Positions 16,288-23,886 of a DNA stretch of 23,886 nucleotides are shown piece after piece (the stretch's first letter is position 1; every line of letters begins with the position of its first letter). The DNA comes from Ichthyosporea sp. XGB-2017a. Its lineage: Eukaryota > Opisthokonta > Ichthyosporea. Location: assembly GCA_002811675.1 (NCBI GenBank), contig PDIM01000055.1:17057-40942 (forward strand), written 5' to 3'. Both the position numbers and the translations under genes were made by a program. The notes below the pieces were generated by a model, which was not told the origin of the DNA, did no database searches, and saw only the letters and a program-made list of their open reading frames with translations.

Positions 16288-17259
16288 ATGAACCGGCAGC
16301 CTGGAGATGCAGAGGAATCCCGTGCAGGAGTGGGGGAGGAGGGGGACCAAGGCCAACCCGAGGTGATTAAAGTTCAGTTATCTGTGCGAATGACATGTCA
16401 GAGGTGTGTACGGGAGATTAAGGAACTCCTGAGGGGGGTTGATGGAGTGTCGGGTGTTGAAGTTGATCTAGAGCGGGAGGAGGTGACGCTTGAGAGTCGA
16501 GGAGTGAGTCCTGTTGATATTGTTGTGCTGCTGGAGGAGGAAGGAGGGTTTGAGGTGATAATCCGCAGCCTGGGGAGTGTGAAAGAGGGAGGAGAGGATA
16601 AGGATCAGGCAGCGGCGGTGTGTATCCTTCATGCAGACGGGGGAAGTGACGCCATCAGTGCCAACTCGTCCACCACCACGGTGATGGGTGTGGTGCGGTT
16701 CCTGCAGATATCCCCGGGTGTGTGTGTGGTGATGGGGCGAGTGGAGGGCCTCTCGCCGGGACACCATGCCCTCTCCGTGCACCGGGCAGGGAACCTGTCT
16801 GATGTCCGACCTGTGGATGGGAGTATTGGGGGGCACTACCATGATGATAACAGTGATAATAATACAGAGGAGGAGGGGGAGGAGGAGGAGGAGGAAGGGG
16901 GGAGAGGGAGGAGGAGAAGCAGCAAGAGGAGGAGGATACACGCGGGGGACCTTGGTGATATCATTGCGGTGGAGAGTAGAGGAGGAGATGGTGATGGGGT
17001 GGCGAGGTTCCTGAAATATGACCGAGTGGTGAAGGTTGAGCATCTTATCGGGAGGTCTGTGGCGGTGTATAGTGACGGGGAGATGGACGGGTGTAGCCTG
17101 GGAGGGGGAGATGGTGGGGAGAAGAGGAAAGAAGGGCCCGGGATTGTGTGTGCGGGGATTATTGCAAGGGCGTCTGGGTGGATGGGGAATGATAAGAAGG
17201 TGTGTGCGTGTGATGGGACCACACTATGGGAGGCAAAGAAGCAGCAGCCTTTGCAATGA
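16288..17259 (+). CDS. CCS: Copper chaperone for superoxide dismutase (CCS)
   Basis: CCS loads copper into Cu/Zn superoxide dismutase and helps form its disulfide. All three modules are visible in 323 residues: an Atx1-like domain with MTCQRC (35-40), an SOD-like domain (about 120-298; GHHALSVH, GGHYHD, HAGDLGD, HLIGRS, AGIIARASG), and a C-terminal CxC, CACDGTTLWE (Cys306 and Cys308). The SOD-like domain lacks two copper ligands (Ser for His46, Tyr for His120 by SOD1 numbering) but keeps His63, His80 and Asp83, so it is a docking domain rather than an active SOD. An acidic then Arg/Ser-rich insert follows the first zinc-ligand region. The gene is strikingly purine-rich on its coding strand. 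The start at 16288 matches CCS domain I; an in-frame ATG at 15970 would add 106 Arg-rich residues. Confidence 0.93.
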   Translation: MNRQPGDAEESRAGVGEEGDQGQPEVIKVQLSVRMTCQRCVREIKELLRGVDGVSGVEVDLEREEVTLESRGVSPVDIVVLLEEEGGFEVIIRSLGSVKEGGEDKDQAAAVCILHADGGSDAISANSSTTTVMGVVRFLQISPGVCVVMGRVEGLSPGHHALSVHRAGNLSDVRPVDGSIGGHYHDDNSDNNTEEEGEEEEEEGGRGRRRSSKRRRIHAGDLGDIIAVESRGGDGDGVARFLKYDRVVKVEHLIGRSVAVYSDGEMDGCSLGGGDGGEKRKEGPGIVCAGIIARASGWMGNDKKVCACDGTTLWEAKKQQPLQ

Positions 17260-17331
17260 GGAGGAGGAAGGAAGAGGGGGGATTTGAAACAAAAGGATAA
17301 AAACCAAAAGAGAAAAAAACAAAGGCAGAAA

Positions 17332-17337
17332 AATAAA
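17332..17337 (+). terminator. Candidate poly(A) signal of CCS
   Basis: AATAAA 72 nt after the TGA stop in A-rich sequence, so a chance match is possible. Confidence 0.4.
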
Positions 17338-17406
17338 AATATTTTTGGCATTTTTTGTTTGTTGTTGCTTCATTTTTTTTTTTTCTTTTGGTTTTGTTTT
17401 GTTTTG

Positions 17407-17461
17407 TTTTTTTTTTTTTTTTTTTTTCAATCAGATTTTTTTTTTTTTTTTTTTTTTTTTT
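17407..17461 (+). repeat. Long T homopolymers
   Basis: T21, then CAATCAGA, then T26. No flanking target-site duplication or retro-copy was seen next to them. Confidence 0.9.
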
Positions 17462-17556
17462 CTTTTTTATTTCAATTTCACCGATTTTTAAAAACAAAAT
17501 CAAAAGTAAAGAAGAGGAAATATTTTTGGAGCAAAACAAAAAAAGATAATATAAAG

Positions 17557-18119
17557 ATGGCGTTGACTTTCGAAGAAGCTGCCGAAAAGGTAAAGAATCT
17601 CACCTCAAAGCCCAGCAATGATGATCTTCTTGAGTTGTATGCGCTGTTCAAGCAGGCCACTGTTGGAGATAACAACACCGGTAAGTGAGCAATAAAGAGG
17701 GAGGGGAGAGAGAAAGAGGAATGTACAGGAGTAGCACGTGATTGGTTGAACTGGACTTGCTGAAGGAACTGGTCAATCAGTCAGTCATTGTGTTTGAGGG
17801 AGTTGGGATATTGATTACTGGAAATGGAGTTTTGAATCCCTTCCGAAAATGAAAAGTTGTTTGATAGTCTTAGTTAATAACGAAGGGCAGGAAATTAACT
17901 GAAATCTTTTTCTTGTGTGTGTATTTGTTTGTGTGTATTTTTTTGCACTTTCGTTTTTTATGTTTGGAATTTTAAATCGTAATAACAGCTCAACCTGGAA
18001 TGTTTGATATGAAGGGAAAGGCCAAATGGAATGCATGGAAAGCGAAGGAGAAAATGAGTTCCGATGAAGCAAAGGCCCAATACATCGCCAAAGTCCAGAG
18101 CCTTATTGACAGTCAGTAG
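17557..18119 (+). CDS. ACBP: Acyl-CoA-binding protein
   Basis: The CDS is join(17557..17680,17989..18119), 84 residues, the normal size of the family. ACBP binds medium- and long-chain acyl-CoA esters in the cytosol and buffers or carries them for lipid metabolism. The sequence shows FEEAAEKVKNL, LLELYALFKQATVGD, the join NNT-A-QPGMFD, KGKAKWNAW and AQYIAKVQSLI, covering the four helices with the conserved YALFKQATVGD and KWxAW ligand-site segments. Both Trp residues and the Tyr and Lys residues of the site are present. It is a stand-alone ACBP with no ankyrin or other added domain. It lies 297 bp after CCS on the same strand, with its own T-rich promoter, so I do not infer a shared transcript. 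Confidence 0.96.
17681..17988 (+). other. 308-nt GT-AG intron in the ACBP gene
   Basis: The donor is CG/GTAAGT at 17681 and the acceptor AATAACAG ends at 17988 after a T-rich stretch, phase 1. It is the longest intron in the window. It contains CACGTG (17735-17740) directly followed by ATTGG (a reversed CCAAT box), which could be an intronic control element. Confidence 0.93.
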
Positions 18120-18230
18120 GAAAACGACAAATGCAAAAAAGAGAAAGTTAAGGAGAGAGTTCTTTCCGAGGGAGAAGCAAGGAAGACTATCCATTCCTCT
18201 TAAGTTTCCCCCCTCTCTCTCTTTCCACTT

Positions 18231-18236
18231 AATAAA
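18231..18236 (+). terminator. Poly(A) signal of ACBP
   Basis: AATAAA 112 nt after the stop, following a C/T-rich tract. Confidence 0.55.
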
Positions 18237-18416
18237 ATCAATTCCAAGTGAAGTGCTTACACTTCCATTCCCCATTTAAAGAGAAACGCACAAGGAAGGC
18301 TTTGCCAGGGAGGCGGAAAGAGACTTGGTTATCCAGCAGTCCTCCATCAAGCTGTGCTCGTCTCTTCTTCAATGTTTTCTGTTTTCAGAGGTCTCTGTTT
18401 TAATGCCTTTTTGGGT

Positions 18417-18422
18417 TTTATT
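18417..18422 (-). terminator. Candidate poly(A) signal of the ATAD2-like gene
   Basis: AATAAA on the minus strand about 160 nt past the stop at 18580. Confidence 0.4.
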
Positions 18423-18498
18423 ACTTTTTGTCTGTTTTTGTTTGGTTTTTCGAAATTGAAATGCATTTGATGTGATATAAAGTATAAAGTGATAAACC

Positions 18499-18525
18499 AT
18501 ATATACATATATATATATATATATA
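18499..18525 (+). repeat. TA-rich dinucleotide microsatellite
   Basis: ATATATACATATATATATAT-type tract, about 27 bp with one C interruption, in the 3' UTR region of the ATAD2-like gene. Confidence 0.8.
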
Positions 18526-18579
18526 CAGTTTTTTTTAGCGAAGTTTAAAAACAAAATAGAACAAACCAAAAAGCCTGGT

Positions 18580-21500
18580 TTACTGTCTCAAAGCAATCAT
18601 TCTAATTTCATTGAGTGCTTCTGTCTTATTCCAAGAACCACGATGCGTATGCAGCACTTGCATGCATCGATTGTAAAGATTGTGAAGGCTGTCGATATTT
18701 AGTTTTCCGCTCGATTCTGCCAACATCGACAGGGTTTCCTGCAAGAGCACCTCGTCGATTTCAAGGACGTGCACAACCTCCTTTTCCATCTCCAGGCAGG
18801 GCAATTCTTCAACGAGTTTACCTTTCGGTGAACTCACTTCCATTGCATCGTTTCCACTAACAACAACTTCAGCACTTTGTGGGGTACTGGGCTCCTTCCC
18901 GTGCTCGCTCGCCCCACTGCTACCCTCCTCCACTTTTGAAGATACCACTTCACCACATTCGCCTTCTGCCATAGCAGAAGCAGTTTTACTTTCCAACGGT
19001 GTGCTTTGGGGCAACGTTTCAATCTTCTCCAGAGCTTCAGGAGACATGGACTTCTGCGCGACTTCTTCATTACTCATTGAGGATGTTTTTAATTCCACTT
19101 CAGTGCCGTTTGACATTTCTAGGCCACCTTTGATGGAATGGGAGCTTTCCTCTGGTGAATCGTCTTGCCTTCCGATTCCACTTGCTTCTGTCACATCGAT
19201 AGGGCGATCGGCTACGTTCACTTGCTCATCCAAGGCAGAATCAAACTTTCCACACAAACTTTTAACTGCACCTTCTTTGGGGGTTTCATCGTCTTCTGGA
19301 GCCATGGTCTTTGCTTTCTTCGCACGACTTTCATCGTCTTCTTGATCTTTAGCATACGATCCATATTTTTCGTTTCGATTCTCGTGGCATTCTTCGTCAT
19401 TTACATTTTCAGTGCTATCAGAATCACGTTTGTGTTTCTTAGAAGTACTTTGGCTTTCTAGATTTGAAATCTCAGGTTCAACACCACGCAAGCGAAGACT
19501 CAAACGGGTTCCACCAGTTGTGCTAACACCAGGGACATCCTTTTTCGCCGCAAGCTTTTTGGGGGTTACGATGGGTCTTCCAAGGCGAGCCCTTTGCTTT
19601 GCAATAACGTTGCAGTCATTCACAATTTCTTTATCCAACCGTGAAATCATGGAACAGGCAAGATCCTGGAGGGCTCTAGCTTTGTGAACAACACGCTCGG
19701 GATCATCCGGGGGATTATAAAGCACTGCATTATCTACAATCAGGTTGATATCGCCAAGATAACTATCAACAGTGGTATACATATTGTCGTCAACCTTTTG
19801 AAGAATGGTTTGGAGATCCATGGGGTTCCTTACGATTTCAAAATAGTCAGGAACTTCTTCAGGATTTACTGGCTTGAAAAAACAAGAAAGTTTGCGCTCC
19901 GTCAGTAAATTTTCAGTCACTGATCTTAGGTAGATTCGCAGTTCTCGAAGAGCATTTTCTTCCTTCTCTTCAAGTTCTTGCACCTCGGCTTTTGATAAAT
20001 GTATCTGTGTTGGCATATCTACTTTGGGTAGCTCTTCCATTTCATGAACACGGTTACTGACTACAGGTTCTGTCTTTACAGCTTCACTAAGCTGTTCAAA
20101 AAAATACCTTCTCATATCGTCTGATGGATTCCAGAGCGATAGCGGAACATTATTTGTAAACAAATTCATGAAGCCATACTGTTCATAGTCTTGCTCATCA
20201 CCATGGATAGCAGAGGGTGAATACGTTCCTACCAAAACAACATTCAGCTCCAATGGAATATCTTCTATGAGCATCTGCATAGTAGACCTTAGAGTTGAAG
20301 ATGCCATTGCCCATGTAACATGGATTCTTGGCATGTACAGGACACAAGGAGCATTCCTTCTGGCTTCGCGAATAATTCCAACACATAAATCCTCTGGGGA
20401 TCGAGCTTCTGAACTTCCAAACAAGGCTGGAACATCAATAACGTAACAAGAGTACCTTTCCATCTCATACAACAACGCGGGTCCAAGATGTGCATAGAGT
20501 GCCTTACCCCACAGGTCGGCATCAGCGACCAAAAACGAAGGTCTGCAGTTCATGCAGTCCAAAAACTCATCCATCTTGGGTACAATGCATAACGATGCCG
20601 CTGCTAGTGTAGAAGAAGGCCCATTGCTGTCGTTGCTGGCAGAAGCACACCCAGAGTCCTCAAGACTTTTATCTTTATCGGAAACAAATTCAACAGAGGG
20701 AAATGCTTTTCGCATGGCACTCTTTAAACGGTCAAGTGAAGGCTGAATCAGGGGCCGCAAAGTTTTGGCAAGGGCTTTGGCATGTCCAACAACTGATCTT
20801 TCACTAGCTGGAGTGATCTGCTTCATAGCATACTTGAAGTCTGCAGGGGAAATGACAATGCTTTTGGGGTTAATCAATAACTTATCATTTGAGCAGTAAA
20901 TTTGCGGATATCTGCGACGAAGAGCGATAAGCGCCGTCTCTGTGCATAATGATTTCAAATCAGCTCCGCAATATCCAACACACTTGTCTGCAATAGAATC
21001 AACAAGGGTCTCTTCTGGCCGGGGGTTCCACTTTTGGGTATGTATCTTCAAAATAGTTCTTCGTGCTTCTCTATTGGGCAATGGAAACAAAAATTCTCTA
21101 TCAAATCTCCCAGGGCGCCTGAGCGCTGGATCAATAGAATCGATTCTATTCGTTGACCCAATGACAATAACTTGCCCTCGACTATCAATACCATCCATGA
21201 GTGCTAGAAGGGTGGACACAATTGAGCTATGAATTTGGTCCTGTTTGCTTGAACGCACCGGCGCAATGCCATCAATCTCGTCAAAAAATATGATTGAAGG
21301 TCGCATAGTGTATGCCTGATCAAACAAAAGTCTTAGTTGTCTCTCACTTTCACCAACCCATTTGCTCAAGCAATCCGCTCCTTTACGCATAAAGAACGCT
21401 ACTTTCTGATTTCCGATACTGCACTCATTTGCAAGAGCCCGTGCAACTAGAGTCTTTCCCGTTCCCGGAGGTCCGTGGAACAAAACACCCCTTGGTGGTG

Positions 21501-23593
21501 ATATAGAGAACCTATCAAAAACTTCTGGATACATCAGCGGAAACAGAATCATCTCTTTCAACGCTTGCACATGCTTGTCAAGACCGCCCACAGAGTCGAA
21601 CTTGATATTACGATCAAAATCCATTGGATCAATATCAGCCAAACGCGATCCAGTTTTACCTCGGCTTGTTGATATACCTCTGATTTCATCAGTTGTCATA
21701 TTCATCGGCAAACACTCTGCTCGACCTCTCATCATACTTCGAGCCTTCCGTCTGCCGTACATGTATTCATCATCCGATGAAGAATCTGACGTATCCCTTC
21801 TATGTCGACGAGGCTTATGGGATGATTCACGTCGCCCCTGATGGCCATTGTTGTTTGAGCTATTTTGTTTGTACGCTCTCTTCAAAGCAGCTCGCTTCGA
21901 ATCCCGTTCACTCTTTTCGTGAGTTGGAGCGTATCTTTGCACTTCACTTCGACGCGTGCGAAGATTATATTCTTTCTGTTGAGCACTATCTGCTTTTCCA
22001 CTTTTCCTAGATTAGCAATCATTACAAAACGGCAATACTAAAAAGTCAGCATACGCATCTTTGTTAATAAAAAAATGGCAAATAACAGTTTTTCCACTCA
22101 ACTCTTTGGGGATTTTCACAATCCGTTTTCGAGAACGAAGACCGGGTCGAAGAGGTTCCTCCTCAATTTCCACATATTCATTTTTAGAGCTATCCTCGCT
22201 TTCATCTTCTTGGTTTGATTCTTCCTCTCTACGACGACGGCTTGATGATCTATTGTCTTTCGGGCTCTCATTCGTTCGAGACCTTTGTAAACATTAATAC
22301 AACAAAGCATTAGCTACTACAAATATACACGAACAGGGCAGTAGTAAGGTTGAAATATTTTAAAACTTACTCTTTTTCAATGCGAACCAACTGCTTCCGA
22401 GTTCTCAGGCCAGGTCTCAATGGTTCACTCTCAACAACCATGTACTCGGACTTATCGGTTTCATCCTCTTCGCTTTGCTCTCTTCTTCTACCTCTTCTCC
22501 TTCGAGATCTACGGCGCGCATTGTCCTCTTCTTCCTTTTCATCTTCTTCCACAAATTCCTGATTGATATTCAAGGACTCGTACAAGTATTTTCTTGTGCG
22601 TGAACTCCGGCGTACAAACGCATCTTCCTGAAAATCGTCAGAAAAATCATCTTCCAGACCAACATCCTGCTCTTGCATCACAGCAGACTTAGGAATGGAA
22701 GCACGCCTACTAGACCGTGGAGTAATTCTACTACTACCAACTTTACAAAGAAAACAAAATCACACACGGTACGTTAGTATAAAGTCACAAAACAGGAAAA
22801 CTAACACACACGTTGCCTTCGCACAATACAGCTCATACTGACAATCTTCTATTCCAATTTCATCCTCTTCGGCGCCTTGTTCATTATCTCTCTTACTGCT
22901 TCGTCGAGATCGCCCACTACGACGTCTGCCCCCACACTCTCGCTCAGCCTCATTCTCCTCCTCCTCTTCTTCAAGCTGAGTACTCTCAGTATTATCTCTG
23001 AGGTTGCGCGAGCCCGCTCTCGTCCCACGTCGACCACGAGAAGACTCGGACACCATCGCATCGGCGTCTTCCAAAAAAGGATCTTCATCACAGCTGAGTC
23101 GTACAGAGCGGCGCCTAGACACGGGCTGTTTTGGTGCTCCACTCACATCGCTTTCCAGGATTTTTACACACCTTCCCCTCATATTACGAAAATAAGAGGG
23201 GTCGGCATCTTCATCGCCTTGTGCTTCTTGATTTTTTTCGTCATGGGATGAAGAAAGACCTTCCTCCACTTCCTCACCTCCCTTCCTCTCCTTTGGTGGA
23301 ATATTTTCTTCATCTTCTTCACCAGCGCCATCCACAGGCACTGTTTCCATTTCTCCCGATACTTTACCACCACTGCCACTATCAGCGCAGGCCTCCCGCT
23401 CACTGTGATTCTCCTCCCCTCCTTCTCTTCCCTCCTCTTCATCCATTGCTGTACACAGTGGACTCTTCCCGTCACTGTCCTCCTTCCTCGCCTGCACAGC
23501 AGCACCAGTCTCGATCATCATATCATTACTCTCTGCTATCCCCCCACTACTCCTGGATCGAGTTAGACGATTACTACCTCTTTTAAAAGGCAT
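18580..23593 (-). CDS. ATAD2: ATAD2/Yta7/Abo1-like AAA+ ATPase with bromodomain
   Basis: A nuclear chromatin ATPase of roughly 1570 residues; relatives bind acetylated histones and control H3-H4 and nucleosome density. Likely exons on the minus strand are 23593 to about 22839, about 22733-22371, 22282 to about 22103, and 22006-18580. The N-terminus is acidic and Arg/Ser-rich. Exon 4 opens with a YNLRTR segment, then AAA1 with Walker A GPPGTGKT (21474-21451), Walker B IIFFDEIDG and Arg-finger region RRPGRFDREF; AAA2 without a Walker A, as is usual in the family; a bromodomain (about 19972-19625) with PDYFEIVRNPMDL and the acetyl-lysine Asn in YNPPDDP; a long acidic linker; and the family's C-terminal helical segment. 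The ATG at 23593 is the first in frame. The exon 1/2 and 3/4 junctions are uncertain. Confidence 0.88.
22007..22102 (-). other. Intron 3 of the ATAD2-like gene (donor uncertain)
   Basis: The acceptor GCTAATCTAG ends at 22007. The donor is either GA/GTTGAG at 22102 (96 nt, at the same relative place as the preceding exon's donor) or GC/GTATGC at 22054 (48 nt). Both keep phase 2. The intervening T-rich stretch would encode a hydrophobic VICHFFINKDA, unlike its surroundings, so I favour the longer intron. Confidence 0.55.
22283..22370 (-). other. Intron 2 of the ATAD2-like gene, 88 nt
   Basis: The donor is GA/GTAAGT at 22370 and the acceptor TTTACAAAG ends at 22283, phase 2. Splicing joins RIEKE to SRTNESPKD in frame; without it there is a stop immediately after the donor. 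Confidence 0.85.
22734..22838 (-). other. Intron 1 of the ATAD2-like gene (ends uncertain)
   Basis: A perfect ACTAAC branch motif and a pyrimidine-rich TTTTGTTTTCTTTGTAAAG precede a cluster of AG acceptors (22741, 22734, 22731, 22728). Frame is kept by CA/GTATGA (22838) with an acceptor at 22734, 22731 or 22728, or by T/GTGTGT (22809) with the acceptor at 22741. I cannot decide between them. Confidence 0.6.
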
Positions 23594-23886
23594 TGTTTTT
23601 ATTATTCCGCGACTTAATCAACCAACTCAACGCAGCCTGACCTTTCTAATCAAACCTCTGGGGACTCCCAAAATAATGATTCAACTGAATCACTACCACA
23701 CAAGCATGAAATAAGAAGAAAATCAAATCTGTGCTGTATAAACAAAAATTAAAATCAAATGCACAAAACAAATCAACAAAAACAAAAGAAAAGAAAAGAA
23801 AAAGAAAAAAAGAATCCAAAATGTTTTTTAAACAAATCAAAAAAGGCAAAAATTTGCTTTTGAATTTTTTGAAAAACTAAAGCCAA
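23594..23886 (-). promoter_or_regulatory. Presumed promoter of the ATAD2-like gene
   Basis: No gene was seen. The sense strand is T-rich over 23740-23880 (A-rich on plus), like other promoters here. A short CCGCGACTTAAT stretch lies just before the ATG. The window ends within the region. Confidence 0.4.

Larger units (their letters stand above)
17260..17556 (+). promoter_or_regulatory. CCS 3' UTR and ACBP promoter with long T tracts
   Basis: No gene is present. A CCS poly(A) signal lies at 17332-17337. The rest is dominated by T: 21 T at 17407-17427 and 26 T at 17436-17461, separated by CAATCAGA. The tract sits about 95-185 bp before the ACBP ATG, like T tracts before other genes here. CAATCAG after the T run could also serve as a 5'-UTR splice acceptor. 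Confidence 0.55.
18120..18579. other. Intergenic region between the convergent ACBP and ATAD2-like genes
   Basis: About 460 bp holding the 3' UTRs of both genes. The ACBP poly(A) signal is at 18231-18236 and the ATAD2-like one on the minus strand at 18417-18422. A TA-rich microsatellite lies at 18499-18525. No other gene was seen. Confidence 0.6.

Noticed and set aside
16863-16942. Poly-Glu/Arg stretch of CCS as a frameshift or assembly error
   Set aside because: The SOD-like and CxC segments continue in the same frame on both sides, so it is read as a low-complexity insert.
17407-17461. Poly-T as the reversed tail of a retroposon
   Set aside because: No target-site duplication or retro-copied sequence is adjacent, and T tracts occur upstream of most genes here.
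18120-18579. tRNA or other RNA genes in the intergenic regions
   Set aside because: I looked for tRNA A- and B-box motifs and stable hairpins by eye in the intergenic stretches and saw none convincing. A covariance-model scan would settle it.
20180-20560. Second AAA domain of the ATAD2-like protein without Walker A as a sign of decay
   Set aside because: An inactive AAA2 is normal in the ATAD2/Yta7/Abo1 family.

Overview
This is a compact stretch of nuclear DNA from a eukaryote, most likely a single-celled flagellate. GT-AG introns are few and short (57 to about 310 nt), AATAAA signals follow most stop codons, and the proteins are eukaryotic: RasGAP, ATAD2-type AAA/bromodomain protein, CCS copper chaperone, acyl-CoA-binding protein and animal-type long urocanase. 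An orthologue of the radial-spoke protein NME5 implies a motile cilium. NME5, the long urocanase and an RFX-type X-box fit an opisthokont or close relative, but I cannot name the species. I see no mobile element, tRNA, rRNA or virus.

Nine genes are packed with mostly alternating strands: urocanase (+, 176-2209); PIN/PILS-like carrier (-, 2340-3878, one intron); C2-C2-C1-RasGAP (+, 4548-8471); mucin-like type I membrane protein (-, 8599-10495, one intron); NME5-like protein (+, 11032-12093); Cu+-transporting P1B-ATPase (-, 12169-15567); CCS (+, 16288-17259); acyl-CoA-binding protein (+, 17557-18119, one intron); ATAD2/Yta7-like protein (-, 18580-23593, about four exons). The three close tail-to-tail pairs are only 75-130 bp apart, with opposing poly(A) signals, while head-to-head pairs share 0.5-0.7 kb.

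The clearest functional grouping is copper handling. The Cu+ ATPase and CCS are transcribed divergently from one 720-bp region that holds a perfect four-unit heat-shock element. The ATPase has two intact copper-binding HMA domains, a decayed third one, and an unusual N-terminal pair of CxC...CxC clusters. CCS has all three expected modules: MxCxxC domain, SOD-like domain and CxC tail.

Other points of interest are an NME5 whose catalytic histidine is replaced by tyrosine, an RFX X-box-like palindrome upstream of it, a RasGAP whose C1 zinc finger is split by about 44 residues, a mucin-like protein with a 21-bp repeat ladder and a recent 63-bp duplication, and a repeated exon-encoded module in the N-terminus of the ATAD2-like protein. 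Sense-strand T-rich tracts precede nearly all start codons.
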